64,000 nucleotides of DNA, taken from Variovorax sp. J22G73. Lineage in GTDB: Bacteria > Pseudomonadota > Gammaproteobacteria > Burkholderiales > Burkholderiaceae_C. The stretch spans positions 806,001 to 870,000 of the forward strand of contig NZ_JASZYK010000001.1 in the NCBI RefSeq assembly GCF_030317035.1, written 5' to 3'. Positions 15,882-26,846 of the stretch are shown here, one piece after another. The notes beneath the pieces are model-generated. The model saw only the letters and a list, made by a program, of their open reading frames with translations, was not told the DNA's origin and ran no database searches. Numbering within the stretch: position 1 is the stretch's first letter; each line of letters begins with the position of its first letter. The translations under genes and the position numbers were made by a program.

Positions 15882-16208
15882 TCAGGCCTTGTGGCCCTTG
15901 GCGTCCTTGCCGGCGTCGAGTTCGGCGGTCTTTGCATCGACCGCTTCGCGCAGCGCCTTGCCCGGCTTGAAATGCGGCACCCGCTTTTCGGGAATCTGCA
16001 CGCTCTCGCCCGAACGCGGATTGCGCCCGATGCGTGGCGGACGCCGGTTGACCGAGAAGCTGCCGAAGCCACGAATCTCGATGCGGTGCCCGCGCACCAG
16101 CGCGTCGCTCATGGCGTCGAGGATGGTCTTGACGGCGTATTCCGCATCGCGGTGAGTGAGCTGCGCAAAGCGCGCTGCAAGTTCTTCGACGAGGTCTGAG
16201 CGGGTCAT
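15882..16208 (-). CDS. ihfB: Integration host factor beta subunit
   Basis: 108 residues. [17 protein letters not shown] and [22 protein letters not shown] are diagnostic of IHF-beta (HU/IHF fold); the [10 protein letters not shown] arm carries the Pro that intercalates DNA. The C-terminal tail ([11 protein letters not shown]) is slightly longer than in E. coli. IHF bends DNA and is needed for sigma-54 promoters and phage integration, both relevant in this window. It follows rpsA after a terminator. Confidence 0.95.
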   Translation of the reverse strand: MTRSDLVEELAARFAQLTHRDAEYAVKTILDAMSDALVRGHRIEIRGFGSFSVNRRPPRIGRNPRSGESVQIPEKRVPHFKPGKALREAVDAKTAELDAGKDAKGHKA

Positions 16209-16230
16209 GGGCCAAACAAAAACGTGGACG

Positions 16231-16278
16231 AAAAAAAAGACAGAGTGGCCAAGCTGAGCGCCTGGCCTGCTCTGTCTT
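16231..16278 (-). terminator. Terminator between rpsA and ihfB
   Basis: On the minus strand AAGACAGAG pairs with CTCTGTCTT across a loop with an inner GGCCA/TGGCC pairing, followed by eight T. It begins 10 bases past the rpsA stop, so ihfB may rely partly on read-through or on its own promoter. Confidence 0.85.
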
Positions 16279-16288
16279 CGGACTCAGC

Positions 16289-17977
16289 TTACTTGTTGTC
16301 GCTGTTGTCGAGCTTCGCGCGCAGCAGGGCGCCCAGGCTGGTCGTGCCCGCGTTTTCGCGTGCCGACTGCTGGCTCAGGCTGGCCATGGCGCCTTGTTCG
16401 TCGACCATGTCCTTCTGCTTGATCGACAGCTGGATGTTGCGGGTCTTGCGATCCACATTCACGACGATGGCGGTGACTTCGTCGCCTTCCTTCAGCACGT
16501 TGCGGGCATCTTCGACGCGGTCGCGCGAGATTTCCGAAGCACGCAGGTAGCCGAGGATGTCCTCGCCCAGGTCGATTTCAGCGCCGCGGGCGTCTACGGT
16601 CTTGACCTTGCCGGTCACGATCTGGCCCTTGTCGTTCACGGTGGTGAACGTGGTGAACGGGTCGCTGTCGAGCTGCTTGATGCCCAGCGAGATGCGTTCG
16701 CGGTCGACGTCGACTGCCAGCACGATCGCTTCGACTTCCTGGCCCTTCTTGTAGTTGCGAACGGCGGTTTCGCCGGCTTCGTTCCACGAGAGGTCCGAGA
16801 GGTGAACCAGGCCGTCGATGCCGGCAGCCAGGCCAACGAACACGCCGAAGTCGGTGATCGACTTGATCGGGCCCTTGACGCGGTCGCCACGCTTCGTGTT
16901 CTGAGCGAACTCTTGCCACGGGTTGGCCTTGCACTGCTTCATGCCCAGGCTGATGCGGCGCTTGTCTTCGTCGATTTCCAGGACCATGACTTCGACTTCG
17001 TCGCCCAGCGAGACGATCTTGTTCGGAGCGATGTTCTTGTTGGTCCAGTCCATTTCGGAGACGTGCACCAGGCCTTCGATGCCGGGTTCGAGTTCGACGA
17101 ACGCGCCGTAGTCGGCAATGTTCGTGACCTTGCCGAACAGGCGGGTCGATTGCGGGTAGCGGCGCGAAACGCCCATCCACGGGTCGTCACCCATTTGCTT
17201 CAGACCCAGCGAGACACGGTTCTTTTCGGTGTCGAACTTGAGGATCTTGGCGGTGATTTCCTGGCCGGCCTGAACGACTTCGCTCGGGTGGCGAACACGG
17301 CGCCATGCCATGTCGGTGATGTGCAGCAGGCCGTCGATGCCGCCGAGGTCCACGAACGCACCGTATTCGGTGATGTTCTTGACCACGCCGCGCACGACTG
17401 CGCCTTCCTTCAGCGTTTCCATCAGCTTGGCGCGTTCTTCGCCCATGCTGGCTTCGACCACGGCACGGCGCGACAGCACGACGTTGTTGCGCTTGCGGTC
17501 GAGCTTGATGACCTTGAATTCGAGGGTCTTGTTCTCGTACGGGGTCAGGTCCTTGATCGGACGCGTGTCGATCAGCGAGCCCGGCAGGAATGCGCGGATG
17601 CCGTTGACCAGGACGGTCAGGCCGCCCTTGACCTTGCCGCTGGTGGTGCCGGTGACGAAGTCGCCCGATTCCAGCGCCTTCTCCAGGGCGAGCCACGAAG
17701 CGAGGCGCTTCGCGGTGTCGCGCGAGAGGATGGTGTCGCCGTAGCCGTTTTCAACGCTGCCGATGGCAACGGAAACGAAATCGCCGGCCTGGACTTCGAG
17801 TTCGCCCTTGTCGTTCTTGAACTCTTCGATCGGCACATACGCTTCGGACTTCAGACCGGCGTTGACGACGACGTGGTTATGTTCGACGCGCACGACTTCG
17901 GCCGTGATGACCTCGCCGGTGCGCATTTCGGAACGCTTCAGGGACTCTTCGAATAGGTCGGCAAAAGATTCAGACAT
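16289..17977 (-). CDS. rpsA: 30S ribosomal protein S1
   Basis: 562 residues with six S1 OB-fold repeats; characteristic stretches include [15 protein letters not shown] at the start, [38 protein letters not shown] and [20 protein letters not shown]1 recruits mRNAs to the ribosome and often represses its own translation. It lies 195 bases downstream of aroA::cmk. Codon usage is more biased than in neighbours, as expected for a highly expressed gene. Confidence 0.97.
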   Translation of the reverse strand: MSESFADLFEESLKRSEMRTGEVITAEVVRVEHNHVVVNAGLKSEAYVPIEEFKNDKGELEVQAGDFVSVAIGSVENGYGDTILSRDTAKRLASWLALEKALESGDFVTGTTSGKVKGGLTVLVNGIRAFLPGSLIDTRPIKDLTPYENKTLEFKVIKLDRKRNNVVLSRRAVVEASMGEERAKLMETLKEGAVVRGVVKNITEYGAFVDLGGIDGLLHITDMAWRRVRHPSEVVQAGQEITAKILKFDTEKNRVSLGLKQMGDDPWMGVSRRYPQSTRLFGKVTNIADYGAFVELEPGIEGLVHVSEMDWTNKNIAPNKIVSLGDEVEVMVLEIDEDKRRISLGMKQCKANPWQEFAQNTKRGDRVKGPIKSITDFGVFVGLAAGIDGLVHLSDLSWNEAGETAVRNYKKGQEVEAIVLAVDVDRERISLGIKQLDSDPFTTFTTVNDKGQIVTGKVKTVDARGAEIDLGEDILGYLRASEISRDRVEDARNVLKEGDEVTAIVVNVDRKTRNIQLSIKQKDMVDEQGAMASLSQQSARENAGTTSLGALLRAKLDNSDNK

Positions 17978-18090
17978 TTATGGTTCCTTCCGTCAGGCAG
18001 GGTTGGCAGGCGCTCTTGCGAAATTGCGTGCGACTGCTGTGGGTCTGGAGACGGCGGTTGGGTGGGCGTGAGCCCGGGTTCGTTGAACAA

Positions 18091-18131
18091 CCAGCAGGCC
18101 GGTGCGCTGTCGCGCGAAGAGAGCCTGCTGG
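18091..18131. promoter_or_regulatory. Hairpin in the rpsA leader region
   Basis: A perfect 9-base inverted repeat CCAGCAGGC (18091-18099) / GCCTGCTGG (18123-18131) lies in the 195-base gap between aroA::cmk and rpsA. A second one, GGCGCC near 18139 and 18161, follows. S1 mRNAs in enterobacteria have structured leaders used for autoregulation; that this hairpin does the same is an inference. It has no T-run, so it is not a plain terminator. Confidence 0.4.
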
Positions 18132-18172
18132 AGCGGTAGGCGCCTTCCGATATTCCGTCGGGCGCCAGCTTT

Positions 18173-20185
18173 TCAAGCGGACTTGAAAGGCTGTACTTTT
18201 TGCCACCAGTTCAACACCGTGTCGATCGATTGCTCGATGGAAAGCCGGGAGTTGTCGAGGTGGCGAGCGTCTTGCGCCGGCTTCAGAGGGGCGACGCTGC
18301 GAGAGGAGTCCCGGGCGTCACGTGCTTCCAAGTCGGAGCGAAGACTGTCGAGTGTAGTCGAAATACCCTTTGAAATCAACTGCTTATGGCGCCGTTCGGC
18401 ACGCTCGGCGGCGCTGGCCGTGAGGAACACCTTGAGCGCTGCGTCGGGGAAGATCACGGTGCCCATGTCGCGCCCGTCGGCCACCAGCCCGGGCAGCTCG
18501 CGAAAGCGCTGCTGCAGGCCCAAAAGCGCCTCGCGCACTGCGGGCAGCGTGGACACGCGGGAGGCGTCCATGCCGGCCGCCTCGGTGCGGATGTCCTCGC
18601 TGACATCCTCGCCGTCGAGCAGTACCTTGCCCTCGGTGAACTGCAGGGGCAGGGCGGCCGCCAGGGCGGCGATCTGCGCTTCGTGCTGCGTGTCGGCGCT
18701 CAGGCCGGCGCGCCGCATGGCCAAGCCGGTCACGCGGTAGAGCGAGCCGGAGTCGAGGTAGTGGTAGCCCAGCAGGCGCGCCACTTCGGCGGCCAGCGTG
18801 CCCTTGCCGGAGGCGGTCGGGCCGTCGATGCAGATCACCGGCACCTCGGCGGCTTGCGCGACCGAGAACAGGGTTTCGAAGTAGTCGGGGAAGGTCTTGG
18901 CGACGCAGTGCGGGTCGAGGATGCGCACCGGCACGCCTGCCGGATTGAACGCCGCCAGCGAAAAGCACATGGCCACGCGGTGGTCGTCGTAGGTGTGGAT
19001 GCTCGCGGCACGCCAGCCGGCCGGCGCCAGCGGGTGCACGCGGATGAAGTCGGGACCGGCCTCGACCGTGGCGCCGAGCTTCTTCAGCTCGTTGGCCATG
19101 GCGTCGATGCGGTCGGTTTCCTTCACGCGCCAGCTCGCGATGTTGCGCAGCGTGCTCGGGCCGTCGGCGTAGAGCGCCATCACGGCCAGCGTCATCGCGG
19201 CGTCGGGGATGTGGTTGGCGTCGAGGTCGATGGCTTTCAGCGGCCAGGCGCCGCGGCGCACTTCGAGCCAGTTCGGGCCGCTGTCGACCTCGGCGCCCAT
19301 CTGGCGGGCCGCGTCGATGAAGCGGATGTCGCCCTGGATCGAATCGGCACCCACGCCTTCGATGCGGATACCGTTCTTGCCGGGCACGCCCGTGGCGATG
19401 GCGCCGAGCGCGATGAAATAGCTGGCCGAAGAGGCGTCAGCCTCCACGTGGATGTCGCCCGGCGAACTGTAGCGGCTGCCCGCGGGAATGGTGAAGCGTT
19501 CCCAGCCGTCTCGCCGCACCTGGATGCCAAAGCGTGCCAGCAGGTTCAGCGTGATCTCGATGTAGGGCTTGGAGATCAGCTCGCCGACCACCTCGATCAC
19601 GATGTCGCTGGCCGCGGCCAGGGGCAGCGCGAGCAGCAGCGCGGTCAGGAACTGGCTCGACACGTCGCCGCGCACGCGAATCGGCGCGTCGAGCGCCAGT
19701 TCGCGGTGCGGCACCGGGTGGATGCGCAGCGGCGGGTAGCCGGGATTGCCGAGGTAGTCGATGCGGCAGCCGAGTTGGGTGAGCGCGTCCACCAGGTCGC
19801 CGATCGGGCGCTCGTGCATGCGCGGCACGCCGCTGAGCTCGAACTCGCCGCCCAGCAGCGACAGCGCCGCCGTCAGCGGGCGCATCGCGGTGCCGGCATT
19901 GCCGAGGAACAGCGGGAGCAGGCTTTCGCTGGGCGCCAACTTGCCGCCGAGGCCGGTGATGCGCAGCGTGGCGCCGTCCGGCGCGATGCCGCAGCCGAGC
20001 GCACGCAAAGCGTCGAGCATCACGCGGGTGTCGTCGGAGTCGAGCAGGTCGTGGATCGTCGTGGTGCCGCTGGCCAGCGCGGCCAGCAGCAGCACGCGGT
20101 TCGAGATGCTCTTGGAGCCCGGCAGGCGAACCGTGCCGGCTGCGCCGGAAAGGGGGGGCAGGTCGAGGAAGGCTGTCGAGAACAT
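18173..20185 (-). CDS. aroA-cmk: Bifunctional EPSP synthase / cytidylate kinase
   Basis: 670 residues in one uninterrupted frame. Residues 1 to about 435 are 3-phosphoshikimate 1-carboxyvinyltransferase ([18 protein letters not shown] near the start, and [18 protein letters not shown]). A short linker leads into CMP kinase from about 445, with the P-loop GPTASGKGT near 451-459 and YLDSGSLYR shortly after. The first part makes EPSP in the chorismate pathway; the second phosphorylates CMP and dCMP. In most bacteria these are separate adjacent genes (aroA, cmk, rpsA); here they are fused. It starts one base after the tyrA stop. Confidence 0.95.
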   Translation of the reverse strand: MFSTAFLDLPPLSGAAGTVRLPGSKSISNRVLLLAALASGTTTIHDLLDSDDTRVMLDALRALGCGIAPDGATLRITGLGGKLAPSESLLPLFLGNAGTAMRPLTAALSLLGGEFELSGVPRMHERPIGDLVDALTQLGCRIDYLGNPGYPPLRIHPVPHRELALDAPIRVRGDVSSQFLTALLLALPLAAASDIVIEVVGELISKPYIEITLNLLARFGIQVRRDGWERFTIPAGSRYSSPGDIHVEADASSASYFIALGAIATGVPGKNGIRIEGVGADSIQGDIRFIDAARQMGAEVDSGPNWLEVRRGAWPLKAIDLDANHIPDAAMTLAVMALYADGPSTLRNIASWRVKETDRIDAMANELKKLGATVEAGPDFIRVHPLAPAGWRAASIHTYDDHRVAMCFSLAAFNPAGVPVRILDPHCVAKTFPDYFETLFSVAQAAEVPVICIDGPTASGKGTLAAEVARLLGYHYLDSGSLYRVTGLAMRRAGLSADTQHEAQIAALAAALPLQFTEGKVLLDGEDVSEDIRTEAAGMDASRVSTLPAVREALLGLQQRFRELPGLVADGRDMGTVIFPDAALKVFLTASAAERAERRHKQLISKGISTTLDSLRSDLEARDARDSSRSVAPLKPAQDARHLDNSRLSIEQSIDTVLNWWQKVQPFKSA

Positions 20186-20186
20186 G

Positions 20187-21077
20187 TCAGCTGTCCTGTT
20201 GCTGCGACGAGGTGTCGGTGGCCGGTTTCCAGGCCGCGCGGGCCTTGCTGGCGGCGGCGATCGATTGCTCGATGGCCTGCAGGTCGCCCGCGGCCATCAG
20301 TGCCTCGAAGTCGTCCAGCGCCTTGCGAAAGGCGCGCGACTGCTCGAGCACCTGTTCGCGGTTGGCCATGAGCACGTCGCGCCACATGACGGGGTCGCTC
20401 GCGGCAATGCGCGAGAAGTCGCGAAAGCCGGGGCCACCCAGGCTCAGGAAGCGCTCGCCCTGCGGCTGCGCGGTGAGGCCGTTGATGTACGCGAAGGCCA
20501 GCAGGTGCGGCAGGTGGCTCACTGCGGCGAAGGCGCCGTCGTGCTCCTCGTGCGTCATCGTGAGCACATGGGCGCCGATGCCGCTCCACACCTGCGAGGC
20601 GCGCTGCACGTTGGAGCGCAGCGTGGCCTTGACCGGTGTCAGCACGACCTGGCGGCCGGTGAACAACGACGCCTCGGCGTGCTCGATGCCCGAGAGCTCC
20701 TTGCCCGCGATGGGGTGCGCCGGCACGAAGCTCGAGAACTGCTTCTGCAGGCCGTTGCGCGCCGCCTCGATCACGTCGCCCTTGGTCGAGCCCACGTCCA
20801 TTACCAGCGTGTCGCTCGAAATGCCGTGGCGAATGGCCTTGAAGGTGGCTTCCGACGCCGCCACCGGCACGGCCAGCAGCACGATGTCGGCGCCCGACAC
20901 CGCCAGCAGCGCGGAAGGCGCGGCCACGTCGATCACGCCGAGCTGGCGCGCCCGCTCGGTGGTGGAGGGCGACTTGCTGTAGCCGACCACGCGTTTCACC
21001 AGCCTCGCGCGCTTCAGCGCCAGCGCGAAGGAGCCGCCCATCAGGCCGCAGCCGATCAGTCCCAGTTGTTCGAACAT
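20187..21077 (-). CDS. tyrA: Prephenate dehydrogenase
   Basis: 296 residues. An N-terminal NAD-binding motif [19 protein letters not shown] (residues 7-25) and the mid segment [15 protein letters not shown] plus [16 protein letters not shown] are typical of TyrA. It converts prephenate to 4-hydroxyphenylpyruvate for tyrosine. No chorismate mutase or ACT domain is present. Located between pheA and aroA::cmk; the hisC-like aminotransferase found here in some relatives is absent. Confidence 0.93.
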   Translation of the reverse strand: MFEQLGLIGCGLMGGSFALALKRARLVKRVVGYSKSPSTTERARQLGVIDVAAPSALLAVSGADIVLLAVPVAASEATFKAIRHGISSDTLVMDVGSTKGDVIEAARNGLQKQFSSFVPAHPIAGKELSGIEHAEASLFTGRQVVLTPVKATLRSNVQRASQVWSGIGAHVLTMTHEEHDGAFAAVSHLPHLLAFAYINGLTAQPQGERFLSLGGPGFRDFSRIAASDPVMWRDVLMANREQVLEQSRAFRKALDDFEALMAAGDLQAIEQSIAAASKARAAWKPATDTSSQQQDS

Positions 21078-21095
21078 GCTGTCTGTCTGCCCCGC

Positions 21096-22229
21096 TCAGG
21101 CCTTCACGGGGTAGGCGCCGAGCACCTTGTAGAACGCGCACAGGCCGCGCAGCTCGGCCAGCGCCGCGGCCACGTTGGGCTGCGAGGGGTGGCCGTCGAG
21201 GTCGATGTAGAAGTAGTACTCCCACTGGCCGGTGCGCGCGGGTCGCGACTCGAAGCGCGTCATCGACACGTTGTTGGCCTTCAGGGGAACCAGCAGGTCG
21301 TGCACCGCGCCCGGGCGGTTCGGCACCGAGACGATCAGGCTCGTGCAGTCGCGGCCCGACACCGGCGGCATGGCCAGCGTCTGCGGCAGGCAGATGATCG
21401 CGAATCGGGTGCGGTTGTAGGAGTCGTCCTGGATGGCGTGCGCCACGATGTGCAGGCCGAAGCGGGTGGCGGCGCGTTCGCCGGCCAGCGCGGCCCAGGC
21501 CGGGTTGGTGGCCGCGAGGCGGGCGCCTTCGGCGTTGCTCGACACGGCGCGCCGTTCGGCGTTGGGCAGGTGCTTGGACAGCCAGGTCTGGCACTGCGCC
21601 AGTGCCTGCGGATGGGCCAGCACGGCCTCGACGCCCTCGAGCGAATTGCTGCTGCGCAACAAGTGGTGGCGCACCAGCAGGCTGACTTCGCCGACCACGT
21701 GCGTGGGCGAGTGCAGGAACAGGTCGAGCGAGCGGGTGACCACGCCTTCGGTGGAGTTCTCGACGCCGACCACGCCGTACTGGGCGCTGCCCGCGGCAGT
21801 GGCGTGGAACACCTCGTCGAAGCTGGCGCAGTAGATCAGGTCGGCCGCGCCGCCGAAGTACTCGATGGCGGCCTGTTCGCAGAAGGTGCCTTCGGGGCCC
21901 AGCACGGCCACGCGCTGTGGCGATTCGAGGGCCAGGCAGGCCGACATGATTTCGCGCCAGATGGCCGCGACATGGAGGTCCTTGAGCGGACCGCCATTTG
22001 TCTTCTGCATCTTGTCGATGACCTGCGCCACGCGGTCGGGGCGGAAGAAGGGCGTGCCTTCACGCTTCTTGACCTCGCCGACCAGTTCGGCCACATGCGC
22101 GCGCTCGTTGAGCAGGCTCAGCAGTCGCTGGTCGAGCGAGTCGATCTGCACGCGCAGATCGGACAGGCTTTCGGATTGGTCGGCGGGAGCGCCGGGCGTG
22201 GTGGGTGGTGTGGGTGCGGAATCGGTCAT
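21096..22229 (-). CDS. pheA: Chorismate mutase / prephenate dehydratase (P-protein)
   Basis: 377 residues. Chorismate mutase domain about 20-105 (LRVQIDSLDQRLLSLLNERA), prephenate dehydratase about 110-290 (VAVLGPEGTFCEQAA and VENSTEGVV), and a C-terminal ACT domain (about 300-375, including RFESRP, the ESRP motif that binds phenylalanine). It makes phenylpyruvate and is likely inhibited by phenylalanine. I chose the ATG at 22229; the frame extends upstream but overlaps serC and is not conserved-looking there. Confidence 0.95.
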   Translation of the reverse strand: MTDSAPTPPTTPGAPADQSESLSDLRVQIDSLDQRLLSLLNERAHVAELVGEVKKREGTPFFRPDRVAQVIDKMQKTNGGPLKDLHVAAIWREIMSACLALESPQRVAVLGPEGTFCEQAAIEYFGGAADLIYCASFDEVFHATAAGSAQYGVVGVENSTEGVVTRSLDLFLHSPTHVVGEVSLLVRHHLLRSSNSLEGVEAVLAHPQALAQCQTWLSKHLPNAERRAVSSNAEGARLAATNPAWAALAGERAATRFGLHIVAHAIQDDSYNRTRFAIICLPQTLAMPPVSGRDCTSLIVSVPNRPGAVHDLLVPLKANNVSMTRFESRPARTGQWEYYFYIDLDGHPSQPNVAAALAELRGLCAFYKVLGAYPVKA

Positions 22230-22258
22230 CTGTGCGAGCAACTGAGCGGGGCACGCAA

Positions 22259-23389
22259 CTAGGCGTGCGATCGCTCGAATTCTCGCATGTAGGTCACCAG
22301 CGCTTGCACCCCTGCCAGCGGCATGGCGTTGTAAATGCTCGCCCGCATGCCGCCGACCGACTTGTGGCCCTTGAGCTGCAGCAGCTCTGCCTTGCGGGCG
22401 CCGGCCAGGAACGCCTCGTTGCGGCTTTCGTCGGCCAGGAAGAACGGCACGTTCATGCGCGAGCGGCAGCTGGCGTCGATGCGGTTGGCGTAGAAGTCGG
22501 AACCGTCGATGAAGTCGTACAGCAGCTTCGCCTTGGCGATGTTGCGTTGCTCCATGGCAGCCACGCCGGTCAGCTCGCCTTCCTTCTGCGCCAGCAGCCA
22601 CTGGAACGTGAGTCCTGCCATGTAGATGCCCCAGGTCGGCGGGGTGTTGTACATGGAGGTGTTGTCGGCCACCGTCTTGTAGTTGAACGCGCTCGGGCAG
22701 ATCTCGAGCGCATGGCCGAGCAGGTCGTCGCGCACGACCACGATGGTCAGGCCGGCGGGGCCGAGGTTCTTCTGGGCACCACCGAAGGCAAGGCCCACGC
22801 GCGACCAGTCGACGCTGCGCGAGGCCACGTGCGACGAGAAATCGATAACCAGCGGGGCATTGCTGCCGAGCGCCGCCAGGTCGGGCAGTTGCTGGAACTC
22901 GATGCCGTTGATGGTCTCGTTGGAGCACACGTGCACGTACGAGGCATCCTTGCCGAGCTGCCAGGTTGCCGGGTCGGGCAGCTTCGTGTGCTGGTCGTCC
23001 GCGTTGCTGGCGATCACGCGCGCATTGCAATAGCGCTGCGCTTCCTTGTGGGACTTGATGCTCCAGCTGCCGGTGATGACGAAGTCGGCAGTCTTGCCGC
23101 GCGACAGGTTCAGCGGGACGATGGCGTTTTCGCCAAGGCCGCCACCCTGCATGAACAGGATGTGGAAATTGGAGGGGATGGCCAGCAGCGTGCGGATGTC
23201 GGCTTCGGCCTGGGTGCAGATGGCACCGAATTCCTTGCCGCGATGGCTCATCTCCATCACGCTCATGCCGCTGCCCTGCCAGTCGAGCATTTCAGCGGCG
23301 GCGCGTTGCAGCACCGCCTCCGGCATGGCAGCCGGACCGGCCGAGAAGTTGTAGGGGCGCTTGCCGGCCGGCGTCTGCTGCTGGGTCAC
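22259..23389 (-). CDS. serC: Phosphoserine aminotransferase
   Basis: 376 residues. [18 protein letters not shown] at the start, [17 protein letters not shown] and [14 protein letters not shown] (with the PLP lysine) identify SerC. It makes phosphoserine from 3-phosphohydroxypyruvate and also serves pyridoxal phosphate synthesis. It lies between the DUF2059 gene and pheA, in the conserved gyrA-serC-pheA order. Confidence 0.95.
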   Translation of the reverse strand: MTQQQTPAGKRPYNFSAGPAAMPEAVLQRAAAEMLDWQGSGMSVMEMSHRGKEFGAICTQAEADIRTLLAIPSNFHILFMQGGGLGENAIVPLNLSRGKTADFVITGSWSIKSHKEAQRYCNARVIASNADDQHTKLPDPATWQLGKDASYVHVCSNETINGIEFQQLPDLAALGSNAPLVIDFSSHVASRSVDWSRVGLAFGGAQKNLGPAGLTIVVVRDDLLGHALEICPSAFNYKTVADNTSMYNTPPTWGIYMAGLTFQWLLAQKEGELTGVAAMEQRNIAKAKLLYDFIDGSDFYANRIDASCRSRMNVPFFLADESRNEAFLAGARKAELLQLKGHKSVGGMRASIYNAMPLAGVQALVTYMREFERSHA

Positions 23390-23395
23390 GTTGCT

Positions 23396-23980
23396 TTACT
23401 TCTTGGCTGGTGCCTTGGCGGGAGCCTTGGCGGAACCTTGGGCGGCGCCTTCGGTGGGAGCACCCAGGGCCTTGGCGACGTTCTCGTCGAGCGCGCGCAT
23501 CTTGGGTTCGATGGTGCCGCGCGTGTCGGCGACCAGCTTTTCCGTCAGCGCGGTCTGCATCTTCGGGTTCAGGTCCTGGTACTTCTTGCTCAGGGGCGAG
23601 TTGATCCAGGCCAGCAGTTGCTTCAGTTCGTCTTCGCTGAAGTTCTGCTCGAGCAGCGGGGTCAGCGCGCCAGGGGCCAGTTGCACGGCCTTGTCGCGAA
23701 CGATGGGGTAGGCGTCGTCGAAGTACTTCTTCAGCTCGGCATCGGCGGCCTTGGCAGCCGACTCGCGCTTGGCTTCAGGCACTTGCGTCTGCAGGTACTG
23801 CGAACCCGCTTGTGCGATCGGGGCGCTCGACTGCTCGACCAGGCCGCGTGCCAGCGATTCGATGCCGGGACGCTGGATGTCGATGAACTGCTTGATGAGC
23901 GTGGCCTTGTCCTGGGCCATTGCTGCCATCGAAGTGCCAGCCAGGGCGACCGTCAGAAGTGCGAGTTTGATTTTTTTCAC
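23396..23980 (-). CDS. DUF2059 family exported protein
   Basis: 194 residues. A clear signal peptide [22 protein letters not shown], then a helical DUF2059-type domain ([20 protein letters not shown] is the characteristic part), and a low-complexity tail of Pro-Ala-Lys repeats. Periplasmic; function of the family is unknown. Its ATG overlaps the gyrA stop (ATGA), so it is translationally coupled to gyrA, and serC follows after six bases. Confidence 0.85.
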   Translation of the reverse strand: MKKIKLALLTVALAGTSMAAMAQDKATLIKQFIDIQRPGIESLARGLVEQSSAPIAQAGSQYLQTQVPEAKRESAAKAADAELKKYFDDAYPIVRDKAVQLAPGALTPLLEQNFSEDELKQLLAWINSPLSKKYQDLNPKMQTALTEKLVADTRGTIEPKMRALDENVAKALGAPTEGAAQGSAKAPAKAPAKK

Positions 23981-26622
23981 TGAGGATTCTCCGTTGAAGA
24001 TGAGGAAGTATCGTCCGCGTCAGGCTCGCTCTCGCCGTTCGCGTCGTTTTCGACGATACGTTGTAGCCCGCTGAGTTTGGCGCCTTCGTCGAGCCCGATC
24101 AGCGTGACGCCTTGCGTCGCGCGACCCAATTCGCGAATTTCGGCAACCCGGGTGCGCACCAGCACGCCCTTGTCGGTGATGAGCATGATCTCATCATCCG
24201 CATGCACGAGAGTGGCGGCAACGACCTTGCCGTTGCGCTCACTCTGTTGAATCGCGATCATGCCTTTGGTTCCCCGGCCGTGGCGGGTGTATTCCGTAAT
24301 GCTTGTTCGTTTTCCGTAACCATTTTCCGTGGCGGTGAGCACGCTTTGCTGCTCGTCCTCGGCCACCAGCATGGCGATGACGCCCTGTCCGGGGTCCAGC
24401 GACATGCCACGCACGCCGCGCGCGGCGCGACCCAGGGGGCGAACGTCTTCCTCGTCGAAACGCACCGCTTTGCCGCCGTCGCTGAAAAGCATCACGTCGT
24501 GCTTGCCGTCGGTGAGTGCGGCGCCGATCAGGTAGTCGCCCTCGTCGAGGTTCACGGCAATGATGCCGCCCTTGCGCGGGTTGTTGAACTCGTCGAGCGC
24601 CGTCTTCTTGACGGTGCCCATCGAGGTGGCCATGAACACGTACTGGTCGGCGGGGAAGACGCGCTTTTCGCCCGTCAGCGCCAGCACGACGTTGATCTTC
24701 TCGCCTTCCTGCAGCGGGAACATGTTCACGATCGGGCGGCCGCGCGAGCCGCGCGAACCGGCCGGCACTTCCCACACCTTGAGCCAGTAGAGCCGGCCGC
24801 GGTTGGAGAAGCACAGGATGTAGTCGTGCGTGTTCGCGATGAAGAGCTGGTCGATCCAGTCGTCTTCCTTCGTCGCCGTGGCCTGCTTGCCGCGCCCGCC
24901 GCGCTTCTGCGCGCGGTACTCGCCCAGCGGCTGGCTCTTGATGTAGCCGCTGTGCGAGAGCGTGACGACCATGTCGGTCGGGGTGATCAGGTCTTCGGTC
25001 GAGAGGTCGTACGCGCTGTGCTCGACCATGCTGCGGCGTGCGCCGACCTTCGACTGGCCGAACTCCTGCTTGATGGCGCCCAGTTCGTCGCCGATGATGA
25101 TCGACACGCGCTCGGGCTTGGCCAGGATGTCGAGCAGGTCGTCGATCTCGGCCATCACGTCCTTGTACTCAGCGACGATCTTGTCCTGTTCCAGGCCGGT
25201 GAGGCGCTGCAGGCGCATCTGCAGGATTTCCTGGGCTTGCGTTTCAGACAGGCGGTACAGGCCGTCGTTGCCCATGCCGTATTCGCGCTCCAGCCCCTCG
25301 GGGCGGTAGTCGTCGGCATTGATGGTGCCGCCGTCGGCACGCGAGCGCGTGAGCATCTCGCGCACCAGCTTGCTGTCCCAGCTGCGGGTCATCAGCTCGG
25401 CCTTGGCGACCGGCGGCGTGGGCGATTCGCGAATGATGCGGATGAACTCGTCGATGTTGGCAAGCGCGACCGCCAGGCCTTCGAGAACATGGCCGCGTTC
25501 GCGGGCCTTGCGCAGCGTGAAGACGGTGCGGCGCGTGACCACTTCGCGGCGGTGCTGCAGGAAGACCTCGATCAGGTCCTTCAGGTTGCACAGCTTGGGC
25601 TGGCCGTCGACCAGCGCCACCATGTTGATGCCGAAGGTGTCCTGCAGCTGCGTCTGCTTGTAGAGGTTGTTCAGCACCACTTCAGGCACTTCGCCGCGCT
25701 TGAGTTCGATCACCAGGCGCATGCCCGACTTGTCGGACTCGTCCTGGATGTGGCTGATGCCTTCGATCTTCTTCTCATGCACCAGCTCGGCCATGCGCTC
25801 CTGCAGCGTCTTCTTGTTGACCTGGTAGGGGAGCTCGTCGACGATGATCGCCTGGCGCTGGCCGCGGTCGATGTCCTCGAAGTGGCACTTGGCGCGCATC
25901 ACAACCTTGCCGCGGCCGGTGCGGTAGCCGTCCTTCACGCCGTTGATGCCGTAGATGATGCCGGCGGTGGGGAAATCGGGCGCGGGCACGATTTCCATCA
26001 GTTCGTCGATGGTGGCCTGCGGGTTGCGCAGCAAATGCAGGCAGGCATCGACCACCTCGTTCAGGTTGTGCGGCGGAATATTGGTGGCCATGCCCACCGC
26101 AATACCGCCAGAGCCATTGACCAGCAAATTCGGCAACTGGCTGGGCAGCACTTTTGGCTCTTTTTCGGAGCCGTCGTAATTGTCCTGAAAGTCGACGGTT
26201 TCCTTGTCGATATCGGCCAGCATTTCATGCGCAATTTTGGCCAGCCGAATTTCCGTATAACGCATTGCGGCTGCGTTGTCTCCGTCGACCGACCCGAAGT
26301 TGCCCTGGCCGTCCACGAGCATGTGGCGCATCGAGAAGTCCTGGGCCAGCCGCACGATGGTGTCGTAGACCGACTGGTCGCCGTGGGGGTGGTACTTGCC
26401 GATGACGTCCCCGACGATACGGGCCGACTTCTTGTACGGCCGGTTCCAGTCGTTGTTGAGTTCGTGCATGGCGAAGAGCACGCGCCGGTGCACCGGCTTG
26501 AGACCGTCGCGGGCGTCGGGGAGCGCTCGGCCCACGATCACGCTCATGGCGTAATCGAGATAGCTGCTGCGCATTTCCTCTTCGAGACTGATGGGCAGGG
26601 TTTCTTTTGCGAAGGAGGTCAT
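23977..26622 (-). CDS. gyrA: DNA gyrase subunit A
   Basis: 881 residues, normal length. Active-site Tyr122 in AAMRYTE, the QRDR from residue 67, and the GyrA box QKRGGRG in the C-terminal wrapping domain are all present. The QRDR reads [10 protein letters not shown]: position 83 (E. coli numbering, no gaps) is Gln rather than Ser or Thr, while Asp87 is kept. With GyrB it introduces negative supercoils. The ATG at 26622 follows GAAGGAGGTC-type complement bases poorly but matches the family N-terminus. First gene of the minus-strand core block; a TAAAAT hexamer on the minus strand at 26657-26652 may be its -10. Confidence 0.97.
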   Translation of the reverse strand: MTSFAKETLPISLEEEMRSSYLDYAMSVIVGRALPDARDGLKPVHRRVLFAMHELNNDWNRPYKKSARIVGDVIGKYHPHGDQSVYDTIVRLAQDFSMRHMLVDGQGNFGSVDGDNAAAMRYTEIRLAKIAHEMLADIDKETVDFQDNYDGSEKEPKVLPSQLPNLLVNGSGGIAVGMATNIPPHNLNEVVDACLHLLRNPQATIDELMEIVPAPDFPTAGIIYGINGVKDGYRTGRGKVVMRAKCHFEDIDRGQRQAIIVDELPYQVNKKTLQERMAELVHEKKIEGISHIQDESDKSGMRLVIELKRGEVPEVVLNNLYKQTQLQDTFGINMVALVDGQPKLCNLKDLIEVFLQHRREVVTRRTVFTLRKARERGHVLEGLAVALANIDEFIRIIRESPTPPVAKAELMTRSWDSKLVREMLTRSRADGGTINADDYRPEGLEREYGMGNDGLYRLSETQAQEILQMRLQRLTGLEQDKIVAEYKDVMAEIDDLLDILAKPERVSIIIGDELGAIKQEFGQSKVGARRSMVEHSAYDLSTEDLITPTDMVVTLSHSGYIKSQPLGEYRAQKRGGRGKQATATKEDDWIDQLFIANTHDYILCFSNRGRLYWLKVWEVPAGSRGSRGRPIVNMFPLQEGEKINVVLALTGEKRVFPADQYVFMATSMGTVKKTALDEFNNPRKGGIIAVNLDEGDYLIGAALTDGKHDVMLFSDGGKAVRFDEEDVRPLGRAARGVRGMSLDPGQGVIAMLVAEDEQQSVLTATENGYGKRTSITEYTRHGRGTKGMIAIQQSERNGKVVAATLVHADDEIMLITDKGVLVRTRVAEIRELGRATQGVTLIGLDEGAKLSGLQRIVENDANGESEPDADDTSSSSTENPQ

Positions 26623-26846
26623 GAGCAAGGGGCTGGCGGCAGGAAGGCGAAATTTTACGCTGTGAGGGGTGTCGCACCGCCGCAACACAAGCCGCCTATT
26701 CCGCCTCCGTCCTACGCTTCCGGGGTGCCCGGCGGCCTGTTTGCCAAAGACCCTATGGCACAATCGCCTCAACGTTTTGGGTGGTGGTCACTTAAAGCGT
26801 CCTTGATTCGCAGCGCGGCTGCGGCTTTTTCCCCAAGAGGAGAACC

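Noticed and set aside
26735..26764. Sigma-70 promoter for ompA (TTGCCA ... CACAAT)
   Set aside because: The spacing is only 12 bases, so the pair is not a convincing promoter; the real one is not obvious by eye.
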